DNA of 64,000 bases, from the NCBI RefSeq assembly GCF_016862195.1, contig NZ_BOMM01000056.1, positions 62,001 through 126,000 on the forward strand. The letters are read 5' to 3'. This DNA is from Paractinoplanes ferrugineus (lineage in GTDB: Bacteria; Actinomycetota; Actinomycetes; Mycobacteriales; Micromonosporaceae). The position numbers and the translations under genes are program-made. Shown one piece after another: positions 1 through 7,826 of the stretch. The notes beneath the pieces are model-generated. The model was given only the letters and a program-made list of their open reading frames with translations, did not search any database and was not told the origin of the DNA. Numbering within the stretch: position 1 is the first letter of the stretch; each line of letters opens with the position of its first letter.

Positions 1-705
1 CAGGATGCCGAAGACCCGGGTGGGAATGCGGCGCAGCGCGTTGATCTCCAGGCCGTACGAGAAGACCGACGAGAGCAGGGCGACCGCGGTCGCGCCGATC
101 AGCAGAGACGGCTCATGGCGTACGGCACTCGCGCCCCCGGCCCCGAAGGGCAACACGAGCACGGCCGCGACGGCGAGCGACACAGCCAGCCCACCGGTGC
201 CCGGGACGAGACCGCCGAGCTTGGCGCTGAACACGATGTACCCCGCCCAGCAGAGCCCGGCCACGAACGCGAGGAGCAGCCCACCGATCGGTGCCGCTCC
301 CCCGTTGGCGGTGCCGAGCAGCACCACCCCGGCCGCCGCGAGCGCGGCCCACAGGAAGTCGAGCAGGCTGCGGGTCTGCACCACCGAGAGCAGCAGCGGC
401 CCCAGAAACTCGACGGTGACCGCGATGCCGAGCGGCACACTTTGCAGCGCCAGGTAGAAAACCAGGTTCATCCCGGCCATCACCGCACCCAGCAGCCCAG
501 CCGCCCGCCAGGCCGCCCCCGACCAGCCCCGAACCGCCGGCCGAGCGACGACCGCGACAATCAGCGCCGAGATCGACAGCCGAAGCAGCGTCACCCCCGC
601 CGCCCCGAGATCATCGAACAGGGTACGGGCGATCGCACTCCCGAACTGCACCGAGGCGATCGACATCATCACCAGCAGCGGCGCCGGTACCCCAGTCCGT
701 CTCAC
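1..705 (-). CDS. EamA/DMT family exporter (C-terminus off the window)
   Basis: Reading the minus strand from a GTG at 705 gives 235 codons without a stop to the window edge, so the C-terminus is missing. The product is almost entirely hydrophobic helices with short Arg-rich loops, typical of the drug/metabolite transporter (EamA, RhtA-like) family of about 300 residues. Recognisable stretches are VPLGIAVTVEFLGPLLL near residue 85 and GLCWAGYIVFSAKLG near residue 150, which look like the RhtA-type amino-acid/purine exporters. A GGAG at 717-720 lies 11 bases before the GTG. The substrate cannot be told from sequence. The next gene upstream on the same strand is the acyltransferase at 910-2286, separated by a strong inverted repeat, so it is probably a separate transcript. 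Confidence 0.8.
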   Translation of the reverse strand, partial: MRRTGVPAPLLVMMSIASVQFGSAIARTLFDDLGAAGVTLLRLSISALIVAVVARPAVRGWSGAAWRAAGLLGAVMAGMNLVFYLALQSVPLGIAVTVEFLGPLLLSVVQTRSLLDFLWAALAAAGVVLLGTANGGAAPIGGLLLAFVAGLCWAGYIVFSAKLGGLVPGTGGLAVSLAVAAVLVLPFGAGGASAVRHEPSLLIGATAVALLSSVFSYGLEINALRRIPTRVFGIL

Positions 706-820
706 CCGGTCAGCATCTCCTGCCCCGAGCACCCCTTACCACCCGGACGCCGCCGAGGTGTGCTCCCTCACCCGCCCGGCGACCTCCACTTCCTGGATCC
801 GGCACGCTCGAGGCCCCTTT

Positions 821-866
821 TCACTGAAGTTGTGCTCCCTCGCCCCGGAGACCACAACTTCAGTGA
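821..866. terminator. Perfect 14-bp inverted repeat, likely terminator
   Basis: TCACTGAAGTTGTG at 821-834 pairs perfectly with CACAACTTCAGTGA at 853-866. Inside it CTCC (835-838) can pair with GGAG (847-850), which lengthens the stem past a 2-base bulge. It lies between the 3' end of the minus-strand acyltransferase gene and the start of the next minus-strand gene. That position suits a terminator without a U-tract, common in actinomycetes. An operator for the EamA gene is an alternative. Confidence 0.55.
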
Positions 867-909
867 ACTTGCGGCCGACCACCGCAACGCCCCACCACCC
901 GTGGCGCGG

Positions 910-2286
910 TCACGGCCGGCGGCGGGCCAACTGCGCCGGACCCCCCTGGACGACAGGGCCGCCTGCGCCGGGCCCAAGGCCGACCGGGCCGGACCCTGGG
1001 CCGTCCGCACCGGACCCTGGGCTGACAGGGCCGGACCCTGGGCCGTCCGCGCGGGCCCCGAGGCCGACAGGGCCGGCCCCAGGACCGTCCGGAGCGGGCG
1101 CGGCGCCGGCCCGGGTGAGAGCCGCGGGTTCCAACTCGGCGGCGGGCGGGTCGGCGGCCGGCGGGTCGGGCAGGTGCGGGTCGGGCAGGTGCGGGTCGGG
1201 CAGGGGCGGGTCGGGCAGGGGCGGGTCGGGGGCTGGGGCCCGGCGATGGGTGGTGGTGGGCCACAAGCGTGGGGAGCGGCGGGCGGCCAGGTCTTCGGCC
1301 CAGCCGAAGAGGAGGACCGCCAGCGCGGTCAGCAGCAGCGCCAGGCCCAGGTCGGCCAGTTCGCCGCGTCTGCCACCCAGGTCGTCGAGGGCGACCAAGG
1401 TCAGGGCGGGCCAGACGGCGGCGATGGCGATGTTGTGCCAAAGGTAGACGGTGACGGCTCGGTTGTTGAGCAGGGTCACCGCGCGGTCGAGTGGCCGCAG
1501 ACGGGCGAGCCAGCCCATGGTCGGCTGCCAGCGGAGCACGATCAGCACGAAGGCCAGGGACCACAGGGCCTGCGACTCGGCGACGTCGTTGAGGTCCCAG
1601 GGGTCCTCGCCCTGGTGGCCGCGCAGCCAGGAGAGTGCGGCGGCGCCCATGATCGCGGCGAGGGGGTAGGTGATCCACGGCTTGGCGCGGGCCAGCCGGC
1701 CGTCGTGGTGGGCGAAGCCGGCGATCCAGCAGGCGCCGTAGGTGACGAAGTCCCACAGGGCGGCGTCGGCGGTGTCCGGCAGGCTGCGGTCGGTCAGGTC
1801 CAGCAGGCCCATGACCAGCAGGGGGGCGGCGACGGCGGCCCAGCCGAAGCGGCGGTAGGCGGCGTACATCACCGGGGAGAGGACGACGAACCAGAGGTAC
1901 GCCCGGAGGTACCAGAGCGGCTCCCACCAGTCGATCAGTTGGTCGCTGCCGGGTGGGTCGCCGATCGGCAGCAGCCAGAACAGCAAGCGGGTGACGCTGA
2001 ACGGGTGTTCGCCGTCGGTCTCCGCCCGCCAGCCGACGATCAGCATGACCGGGACGGCGATCAGGCCGAGCAGCCACAGTGGTGGCAGCAGGCGGCGCAG
2101 CCGGGCGAAGACGACCTGGCCGGCGTCGCGCTTCGCCAGCGAGCCGGCGGTGAGGGAGCCGGCCAGGGCGAACATGATGCCCATCGCGGGGAGCAGGATC
2201 GACAGCCACGGCCAGCCGAACAGGTGGTAGACGATCACCCGGACGATCGCAGCGGCACGGAGCAGGTCCAGGTAGCGGTTTCGCAC
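910..2286 (-). CDS. Acyltransferase-3 family membrane protein with repetitive tail
   Basis: A 458-residue integral membrane protein starting at a GTG. The N-terminus carries the R-x10-H signature of acyltransferase family 3 (Arg10 to His21, within LRAAAIVRVIVYH). About ten hydrophobic segments follow, up to roughly residue 340. Such enzymes transfer acyl groups to surface glycans, lipids or antibiotics; the acceptor here is unknown. The last ~110 residues are not part of the family. They are Pro/Asp- and Gly/Pro-rich, with a 5-residue PDPPL-type repeat and a 14-residue DGPGSGPV-type repeat, and are probably a disordered tail. The 3' end is followed by a strong hairpin. Whether the whole tail is translated is less certain than the enzyme domain, but the frame stays open through it. 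Confidence 0.85.
   Translation of the reverse strand: MRNRYLDLLRAAAIVRVIVYHLFGWPWLSILLPAMGIMFALAGSLTAGSLAKRDAGQVVFARLRRLLPPLWLLGLIAVPVMLIVGWRAETDGEHPFSVTRLLFWLLPIGDPPGSDQLIDWWEPLWYLRAYLWFVVLSPVMYAAYRRFGWAAVAAPLLVMGLLDLTDRSLPDTADAALWDFVTYGACWIAGFAHHDGRLARAKPWITYPLAAIMGAAALSWLRGHQGEDPWDLNDVAESQALWSLAFVLIVLRWQPTMGWLARLRPLDRAVTLLNNRAVTVYLWHNIAIAAVWPALTLVALDDLGGRRGELADLGLALLLTALAVLLFGWAEDLAARRSPRLWPTTTHRRAPAPDPPLPDPPLPDPHLPDPHLPDPPAADPPAAELEPAALTRAGAAPAPDGPGAGPVGLGARADGPGSGPVSPGSGADGPGSGPVGLGPGAGGPVVQGGPAQLARRRP
980..1105. repeat. 42-bp tandem repeat, three copies
   Basis: Copies begin near 980, 1022 and 1064 and share GACAGGGCCGGACCC-like cores. The 42-bp period is a multiple of three and codes on the minus strand for a 14-residue Gly/Pro/Ser unit in the tail of the acyltransferase. 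Copy number could vary without breaking the frame. Confidence 0.7.
1161..1230. repeat. 15-bp tandem repeat, about 4.7 copies
   Basis: The unit GCGGGTCGGGCAGGT (or GCAGGG at its end) recurs head to tail. On the minus strand each unit encodes Pro-Asp-Pro-(Pro/His)-Leu, giving a pentapeptide repeat directly after the last membrane segment of the acyltransferase. Confidence 0.85.
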
Positions 2287-2499
2287 TGGGAAAAATTAGC
2301 CAGCGCGGCAGTTCCGTAGACACCGATCGATCGGTTCCGAGAAACAACGGACAGGCTTACCACGAAGGAATGAACTGTCCGAATTGTCTGTGCGGTTGTG
2401 CGATCTCCTGGTGTCCCTCTCCGTCCGGCGCCGTTGATCCGGGGCATGGAGGCGACCGGGCCGGCCGGCCGCTCATGATCGGTGAGGTGTCTTCACTAA

Positions 2500-3312
2500 A
2501 TGCGGAAACCTTGGGTGGCGGTCTGCGCGGCGGCGTCGGCGCTGTTGGTCGGGACGACCGTGGTGGCGACGACGGCGGGTGCGTCGGAGAGACCGGACTC
2601 GTCGGGGTTCCTGGCCTTCGTGCCGGCCTTCGGGGAATCCCCGCAGTCCCGGGTCAGCGCCGGTGCCACCGTCGCGGCTCGCCCCGACGATCCGGGCGCT
2701 TCGCATGCGGAGCCCGGCCGGTACGGTCAGCCCGGCCGGGCCGGCAAGCCCCGGGTGACCCGGACCTTCGACGACAACGACGGCCGCGGGGACGGCTCCG
2801 ACGTGGGCGACACGGCTGCCGACGTACCGCGCAAGAAGCCGGCGCGAAAGCGCCCGGCCGAGACCTTGCCCGCCCCCGCGCGGCAGGCCGTGACCAGTTC
2901 GGATGTGACGACGAATCCGTCGGCGCGGGCGCAGCAGCAGATCCTCGCGCTGGTCAACCTGAACCGGCGGCGCAGCGGGTGCGGCAGTCTGTCGCTGGAC
3001 CGGCGGCTGATCACCGCGGCCAACCGGCACGCCGCCGACATGGCGCGGCGGGCCTACTTCGCGCACGTGTCCCGCAACGGCGCCGACTCCGGCGCCCGGC
3101 TGCGCGCGGCGGGTTACCGCTGGGCGAGGTACGGCGAGAACATCGCGCGTGGGTTCAACAGTCCGTGGGACGTCGTCAACGGTTGGATGAGAAGTCCGGG
3201 CCACCGACGGAACATCTTGGACTGCCGTCTGCATCAGATGGGCATCGGTTTGGCCATCTCTCGTGATCACACCACGTACTGGGTTCAGGACTTCGCGACG
3301 CCGACGGCGTAG
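2500..3312 (+). CDS. Secreted CAP/SCP-domain protein
   Basis: A 270-residue secreted protein. Residues 1-29 form a signal peptide (Arg-Lys, hydrophobic core, then AGA-type cleavage). A low-complexity, charged linker follows to about residue 145, and the C-terminal ~120 residues are a CAP (cysteine-rich secretory/PR-1) domain. CAP landmarks visible are YFAHVSRNG, the GENIARG motif and SPGHRRNIL, with His residues in the usual cleft positions. Two cysteines (SGCG and LDCR) could form a disulfide. Bacterial CAP proteins act outside the cell, but their biochemical role is mostly unknown. A hairpin follows at 3344-3377, so it is probably monocistronic. GGTGAGG about 13 bases before the ATG is a poorly spaced ribosome site. 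Confidence 0.88.
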   Translation: MRKPWVAVCAAASALLVGTTVVATTAGASERPDSSGFLAFVPAFGESPQSRVSAGATVAARPDDPGASHAEPGRYGQPGRAGKPRVTRTFDDNDGRGDGSDVGDTAADVPRKKPARKRPAETLPAPARQAVTSSDVTTNPSARAQQQILALVNLNRRRSGCGSLSLDRRLITAANRHAADMARRAYFAHVSRNGADSGARLRAAGYRWARYGENIARGFNSPWDVVNGWMRSPGHRRNILDCRLHQMGIGLAISRDHTTYWVQDFATPTA

Positions 3313-3343
3313 ATCGACCCGATAAATCCTCTCAACTCCCCCC

Positions 3344-3377
3344 GGCGCGAACCGAAATCTCCTCACAGATTCGCGCC
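3344..3377 (+). terminator. Hairpin after the CAP gene
   Basis: GGCGCGAA (3344-3351) and TTCGCGCC (3370-3377) form an 8-bp stem with an 18-base loop, 32 bases after the CAP stop codon. It has no U-run, so termination is inferred from position. Confidence 0.4.
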
Positions 3378-3453
3378 ACGGTCGCTTCCCTTGACGCCGC
3401 GGCGGGCGTGCCTGTGCTTCGATATGCGAACACATGTCCTGGGGAGGACCAAG

Positions 3454-4203
3454 TTGCGAGTGAGACGGGTTTCCGCCCGCCTTGCCGGAGGCGCCATGGC
3501 GACTCTGGTGGGCGGCGGCCTCGGCATCATGGTGGTGGCGCCCACGGGCGCTTCCGCCGCGATGCGCACCGCCCCGGCCACCACGGTGGTCACCAAGGCG
3601 GCGGCCGCGAGCTGTGCCACCGGTAAATTTCAGAAGCAGGTAGAGGGTTACCTCAACACCATCGGTGGCTACGGGAAGCTCTCGGCCGACGGCAAGCAGT
3701 CCGCCGCCGACTGCGCGGCCATCAAGAGTTTCCAGGTCCGGTTCGGCGTCAAGCCGGCCTCGGGCCTGGCTGGTCCGACGACCTACGACGTGGCCAAGCG
3801 GCTCGCGTCGACAAACACGGCCGCCTGCAAGGCCAGCAAGTCGGGCCAGACCTTCTGCGTCGACCTCACCCACCAGACCACGTGGGTGATGAAGAACGGG
3901 AAGGTGCTCGTCAAGCCGACGATCACCCGCACCGGGATGAAGGGCTACCGCACGCCGGCCGGCACCTTCAAGATCAACAAGCGGACCACGAAGGAGTGGT
4001 CGGACCCGTACCACGTCTGGTTGCCGTACTGGCAGCGTTTCATCGGCGGGCGCGGGTTCCACCAGACCACCACCTACATCCACGACATGTGGCGTGGTTC
4101 GCACGGCTGCGTCAACCTGTTGCCGCAGGACGCGAAGAAGTACTGGAGCCTCGGCAAGATCGGTTCCACGGTGAAGGTCTTCGGCAAGCGGCCGGGCACC
4201 TGA
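3454..4203 (+). CDS. Secreted L,D-transpeptidase with peptidoglycan-binding domain
   Basis: A 249-residue exported protein. The start is taken as the TTG at 3454 because GGGGAGG sits about 7 bases upstream; an upstream ATG in frame has no ribosome site. A signal peptide (Arg-rich, hydrophobic, ending near ASA) is followed by a PG_binding_1 type repeat at roughly residues 50-110 and a YkuD catalytic domain at roughly 125-245. The catalytic motif SHGCVN is intact, with the upstream conserved His in TYIHDMW. YkuD enzymes make 3-3 crosslinks in peptidoglycan or attach proteins to it, outside the membrane. It is followed by a strong hairpin and is probably transcribed alone. Confidence 0.92.
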   Translation: MRVRRVSARLAGGAMATLVGGGLGIMVVAPTGASAAMRTAPATTVVTKAAAASCATGKFQKQVEGYLNTIGGYGKLSADGKQSAADCAAIKSFQVRFGVKPASGLAGPTTYDVAKRLASTNTAACKASKSGQTFCVDLTHQTTWVMKNGKVLVKPTITRTGMKGYRTPAGTFKINKRTTKEWSDPYHVWLPYWQRFIGGRGFHQTTTYIHDMWRGSHGCVNLLPQDAKKYWSLGKIGSTVKVFGKRPGT

Positions 4204-4216
4204 TCCAGCAGTTCCT

Positions 4217-4248
4217 GAACGCCCGGACCGAGTCAGGTCCGGGCGTTC
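4217..4248 (+). terminator. Perfect 13-bp hairpin terminator
   Basis: GAACGCCCGGACC (4217-4229) and GGTCCGGGCGTTC (4236-4248) are perfect complements around a 6-base loop, 14 bases after the L,D-transpeptidase stop. It also overlaps the 3' end of the small minus-strand ORF, so it may work in both directions. Confidence 0.8.
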
Positions 4249-4415
4249 GCTGTACGTACGTGTGTCGTCAGCATGTCGTGCCGCGGGATGAGTCGCTCGT
4301 CGCCCAGCGCCGTGCACAGCAGTAAGCCCGCACGGCTCAGGGTGTACGTCACGTCAAGGAACCGGCTCACGGTGTCGTCGTGGTGCACCACGGTCAGCTC
4401 GTCGGCCCGCTGCAT
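4233..4415 (-). CDS. Small hypothetical protein, 60 aa
   Basis: The ATG at 4415 is preceded by AAGGA at 4425-4429, 9 bases away, a good ribosome site. Third codon positions are strongly G or C through most of the frame, as in the real genes here. The product is soluble, with a short hydrophobic stretch (AGLLLCTAL) and no recognised domain. Its stop codon lies in the loop of the terminator at 4217-4248, so the 3' end is shared with that hairpin. A longer in-frame start exists at 4481 without a better ribosome site. Function unknown; it could also be a chance frame. Confidence 0.4.
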   Translation of the reverse strand: MQRADELTVVHHDDTVSRFLDVTYTLSRAGLLLCTALGDERLIPRHDMLTTHVRTANART

Positions 4416-4550
4416 CTGGTCACGTCCTTCACGGTCACGGTTGCCTGCATGAGTACGGGGCGGGGCCGGGGGACGGTTCACTCAGGGTGACTCGCCGGGT
4501 CAAGTGACGTGGCCCCGGTGTACGTGCTCCGACCGTTCACCGGACCGGCA

Positions 4551-4556
4551 TAGAGT
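4551..4556 (+). promoter_or_regulatory. -10 box for a probable leaderless transcript
   Basis: TAGAGT ends 7 bases before the GTG at 4564, the spacing expected if transcription starts at the start codon. No convincing -35 box is visible. No purine-rich ribosome site precedes the GTG. Confidence 0.4.
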
Positions 4557-4563
4557 GACTTCT

Positions 4564-5928
4564 GTGTCCAGCACCCCTCGCGCCCGGCTCCGGCCGGGCG
4601 TTGTCGCGCTCTCCCTCGTCCTGCTGGTGTCCCTGACCGCCGCGTCCTGCGGCGATGACGACGACGGCGTGACCGTCGGCGCGGCGGCGCGCGGCACCGT
4701 CGACGAGATCGTCGAGGCGCCCGGCTCGGTCACCGCGCGGGCGGCCGCCACGCTCAGCGCCCCGGCCGCCGGCACCCTCACCGAGCTGCGGGTCGAGGCC
4801 GGTCAGCGGGTCAGCAAGGGCACCGTGGTCGCGGTCATCGACTCCCCCGAGCTCGAGGCCCGCCGCGAGTCCGCCGCGAAGGCGCTCGACCAGGCCTCCC
4901 GGGGCGGCGGTTCGCCGGGGGTGAGCACGTCCGGGTTCACCGCCGTGCGGCGCAAGACCGACAAACAGGCGGCGTCGGCCTTCGGGGACGCCCGCGCCGC
5001 GGCCACCAAGATCACTGACCCGAACCTGCGGGGCGTACTCCTCAAGCAGGTCGACGCGGCCGAGCAGCAATACACGGCGGCGTCGGCGTCGGCCGCCGCG
5101 ACGCTGAGGTCGGTCCAGCGCGGGGTCGCTTCGCTCGGCCAGGCCGTCTCCTCCCTGTCGGCGGCCCAGAAACTGCAGGCCCAGCAGGCGTACGACCTGG
5201 CCGACGCGGCCGTCGAGGCGCTGACCCTGCGCGCTCCGGTGGCCGGCACGGTCCAGTTCGGTGGGGTCGGTTCGGCCCCGGCCACCGGCGGCGCGTCGGC
5301 GCTGAGCTCGCTGTTGTCCTCGGCCGGCGGCGCCGCGGCCGCCGGTTCGGCCTCGACGTCGCTGCCCGGCGTCGACACCGCGGTGCCGCAAGGTGGTTAC
5401 GTGGCCGCCGGGACCCCGCTGATGACCATCGTCGACGTGTCCCGGCTGGGCCTGACCGCCGCGGTCGACGAGACCGACGTGCTGCTCGTGCAGTCCGGCG
5501 TGGCCGCGACCGTGGAGCTGGACGCGGCCACCGGCGCCACCTACCCGGCCACCGTCCGTGCGGTCGACCTGCTGCCCACCACGTCGGCGCAGGGCGGCGT
5601 CTCCTACCGGGTGCGGCTCGACCTGGAGGCCGGCAAGTACGACGACGGGATGACGGCGCCGACCCCCCGGCCCGGGATGAGCGCGGTGATCCGCCTCCAG
5701 GTGCGCCAGGCCAAGGACGCGGTGACGGTGCCGGCGTCCGCGATCGTCAACTCCGCCGGCCGGGACACCGTGTGGACCGTGCGCGACGGCCGCTACCAGC
5801 GGGTCGACGTCAAGGTCGGGGTGCAGGGCGAGGACGTCGTGCAGGTGACCTCGGGCCTCGACGCCGGCCAGCCGGTGGTGGTGGCCGGCGCCGACCTGGT
5901 CCGGCCGGGCGCCGAAGCCCGATCATGA
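4564..5928 (+). CDS. Periplasmic-adaptor-type subunit of a MacAB-like exporter
   Basis: A 454-residue HlyD/RND-adaptor family protein. The N-terminus has a hydrophobic signal ending LTAASCG, where the Cys could be lipidated. A lipoyl/biotinyl-like half-domain (GTLTELRVEAGQRVSKGTVV) comes next, then an Ala-rich helical hairpin at roughly residues 100-220, the second lipoyl half, and beta-barrel and membrane-proximal domains to the C-terminus (TVWTVRDGRYQRVDVKVG). A Gly/Ala/Ser-rich insert at about 240-270 interrupts the second lipoyl half. Its stop overlaps the next start (ATGA), and an ATPase and a MacB-type permease follow. In Gram-positives such adaptors link the permease to the cell wall. 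The substrate is unknown. GTG at 4564 is preferred over GTG 4555 because of the -10 box upstream. Confidence 0.88.
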   Translation: MSSTPRARLRPGVVALSLVLLVSLTAASCGDDDDGVTVGAAARGTVDEIVEAPGSVTARAAATLSAPAAGTLTELRVEAGQRVSKGTVVAVIDSPELEARRESAAKALDQASRGGGSPGVSTSGFTAVRRKTDKQAASAFGDARAAATKITDPNLRGVLLKQVDAAEQQYTAASASAAATLRSVQRGVASLGQAVSSLSAAQKLQAQQAYDLADAAVEALTLRAPVAGTVQFGGVGSAPATGGASALSSLLSSAGGAAAAGSASTSLPGVDTAVPQGGYVAAGTPLMTIVDVSRLGLTAAVDETDVLLVQSGVAATVELDAATGATYPATVRAVDLLPTTSAQGGVSYRVRLDLEAGKYDDGMTAPTPRPGMSAVIRLQVRQAKDAVTVPASAIVNSAGRDTVWTVRDGRYQRVDVKVGVQGEDVVQVTSGLDAGQPVVVAGADLVRPGAEARS

Positions 5929-6605
5929 CCTCGGCCGAGCCGGCGATCGTCGCGGTCGACGTGACCCGCACCTACGAACTGGACGGGGTCTCCGTGGCGG
6001 CGTTGCGCGGGGTGTCGCTGACCGTGTCGGCCGACGACTACGTGGCCATCGTGGGGACCTCCGGCTCGGGCAAGTCGACGCTGATGCACCTGCTGGGCGC
6101 GCTCGACCGGCCGACCAGCGGCACGCTGCGGATCGGCGGGCGGGACGTGTCGTCGCTCGGACCGGCCGAGATGGCGCACCTGCGCAACCAGACCATCGGG
6201 TTCGTCTTCCAGTCGTTCCACCTGCTGGCCCGCACGACGGCCCGCGACAACGTGGCGCTGCCGCTGGTCTACCGGGGTGTGAGCGGTAAGGAGCGGCGCG
6301 CGAAGGCGACCGAGATGCTTCAGCGGGTCGGGCTCGGGCACCGGCTCGATCACCGCCCCAACCAGATGTCCGGCGGTGAGCAGCAGCGGGTGGCGATCGC
6401 CCGGGCCCTGGTCACCGACCCGTCGGTGCTGCTCGCCGACGAGCCCACCGGCAACCTCGACTCGGCGACCGGCGAGCAGGTGCTCGGCCTGCTCGAATCG
6501 CTCAACGGCGAGGGGGTGGCGGTCGTCCTCGTCACCCACGACCGGGAGGTGGCCGCGCGGGCGGGCCGCCAGATCGTCATGCGCGACGGGCTCATCGTCG
6601 AATGA
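5925..6605 (+). CDS. ABC transporter ATP-binding protein (MacB/LolD type)
   Basis: A 226-residue nucleotide-binding protein. Visible motifs are Walker A GTSGSGKST, the Q-loop in FVFQSFHLL, signature MSGGEQQR, Walker B VLLADEPTGNLDS and the switch His in VTHD. The FQSFHLL and EPTGNLDS variants are typical of the LolD/MacB class that powers FtsX-like permeases. It starts at an ATG overlapping the stop of the adaptor gene, and its own stop overlaps the permease start, so all three are translationally coupled. It acts on the cytoplasmic face and drives a mechanotransmission-type exporter. Confidence 0.94.
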   Translation: MTSAEPAIVAVDVTRTYELDGVSVAALRGVSLTVSADDYVAIVGTSGSGKSTLMHLLGALDRPTSGTLRIGGRDVSSLGPAEMAHLRNQTIGFVFQSFHLLARTTARDNVALPLVYRGVSGKERRAKATEMLQRVGLGHRLDHRPNQMSGGEQQRVAIARALVTDPSVLLADEPTGNLDSATGEQVLGLLESLNGEGVAVVLVTHDREVAARAGRQIVMRDGLIVE

Positions 6606-7786
6606 GGATCGCGGAGGCCTGGCGGGTGGCGGTCGGCGCGCTGCGGGCCAACCGGCTGCGCAGCATCCTGACCATGCTCGGCGTCATCATCGGGGTGGGC
6701 GCCGTGGTCGCGCTCGTCGGCATCGGCACCGGCACCAAGCAACTGATCGAGCAGCAGGTCGAGGGGCTCGGCTCGAACCTGCTCATCGTGGTGCCCGGCC
6801 GGCTCGACCCGGGGGCCGCGCCCAGCGCGTCGACGCTCGACATGGACGACGTCGACGCGGTCACCCGGGTGGTCGGCGACCGGTCCCGGGTGGCGGTGAC
6901 GATCAGCTCCGGGGAGACGGTGCGCGCCGGTTCGCGGGAGGCGTACGCAAGCATGCAGGGTGTTCTGGAAACGACGCCCGATGTGTTCGTCCGGCGTCTC
7001 GACCGAGGGGCCTATCTGACCCGCACGGACGTGACCACCGGGCGGCGGGTCGCGGTGCTCGGGGCCGGCGTCGCCCAGCAGTTGTTCGGCGACCGGGACC
7101 CGATCGGCCGGCAGATCACCATCGGTGGCGTGCGGTTCCGGGTGATCGGCACGTTCGAGAAGCTCGGCCAGAGCCTCGGGGTGGACCGGGACAGCGAGGT
7201 GCACGTGCCGGTGACCGCGGCGCAGCGCCTGCTCGGCACCACCCGCATCGACGGCCTGGCGATCCGCGCGCCCGACCGCGACACCATCGACACCCTCGGC
7301 CGCAACGTGGTGGCCACGCTCGTCAAGCGCCATCCCGACACCGATTTCAGCGCCGTCACCCAGGAGCAGATCCTGGGCGTGCTCGGCGACATCCTCGGCG
7401 TGCTGACCGGGGTGCTGGCCGCGATCGCCGGCATCAGCCTGCTGGTCGGCGGTGTCGGCGTCTCCAACATCATGCTGGTGTCGGTGCGGGAGCGGACCAA
7501 GGAGATCGGCCTGCGCAAGGCGGTCGGGGCGAGACCCCGGGACATCGGCGTGCAGTTCCTGCTGGAGGCGGTCCTGCTGACCACGATCGGCGGCATCCTC
7601 GGGATGAGTCTGGGCATCGCGGCCGCCCTGGCCGTCGATCGGCTGTCCCCGGTGCCGGCCGCGATCACGTGGTGGTCCCTGGCGCTGGCGTTCGGCGTCT
7701 CGGCGGCCGTCGGCATCGTCTTCGGGGTCATTCCGGCCCAGCGAGCCGGCCGCCTCGACCCGGTGGTGGCCTTGCGAACCGAGTAA
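6602..7786 (+). CDS. MacB-type FtsX-domain permease
   Basis: A 394-residue permease. One N-terminal membrane segment (LTMLGVIIGVGAVVAL) is followed by a ~220-residue extracytoplasmic MacB_PCD domain, then three C-terminal segments forming the FtsX domain (about 270-385), including the coupling-helix stretch VRERTKEIGLRKAVGARP. Length and topology match one MacB permease subunit, which dimerises. It starts by an ATGA overlap with the ATPase gene. Exported substrates of this class include antibiotics, peptides and lipoproteins; none is indicated here. Confidence 0.93.
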   Translation: MRIAEAWRVAVGALRANRLRSILTMLGVIIGVGAVVALVGIGTGTKQLIEQQVEGLGSNLLIVVPGRLDPGAAPSASTLDMDDVDAVTRVVGDRSRVAVTISSGETVRAGSREAYASMQGVLETTPDVFVRRLDRGAYLTRTDVTTGRRVAVLGAGVAQQLFGDRDPIGRQITIGGVRFRVIGTFEKLGQSLGVDRDSEVHVPVTAAQRLLGTTRIDGLAIRAPDRDTIDTLGRNVVATLVKRHPDTDFSAVTQEQILGVLGDILGVLTGVLAAIAGISLLVGGVGVSNIMLVSVRERTKEIGLRKAVGARPRDIGVQFLLEAVLLTTIGGILGMSLGIAAALAVDRLSPVPAAITWWSLALAFGVSAAVGIVFGVIPAQRAGRLDPVVALRTE

Positions 7787-7814
7787 AGCTCGGATTTATT
7801 AGTAAAAGTCTCGC

Positions 7815-7820
7815 TAACCT
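7815..7820 (+). promoter_or_regulatory. -10 box before the chemosensory operon
   Basis: TAACCT ends 6 bases before the GTG at 7827, in a short AT-rich stretch after the permease gene. It suggests a leaderless transcript for the whole operon. No clear -35 box is seen. Confidence 0.4.
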
Positions 7821-7826
7821 CGACTT

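Noticed and set aside
115..2319. A 734-codon plus-strand frame across the first two genes
   Set aside because: It is antisense to a clear EamA transporter and an acyltransferase; its product is Arg/Gly/Gln-rich with no hydrophobic core or domain, as expected for a shadow in GC-rich DNA.
3391..3453. Upstream ATG of the L,D-transpeptidase
   Set aside because: The extension is not signal-peptide-like and lacks a ribosome site; TTG 3454 follows GGGGAGG and begins a normal signal peptide.
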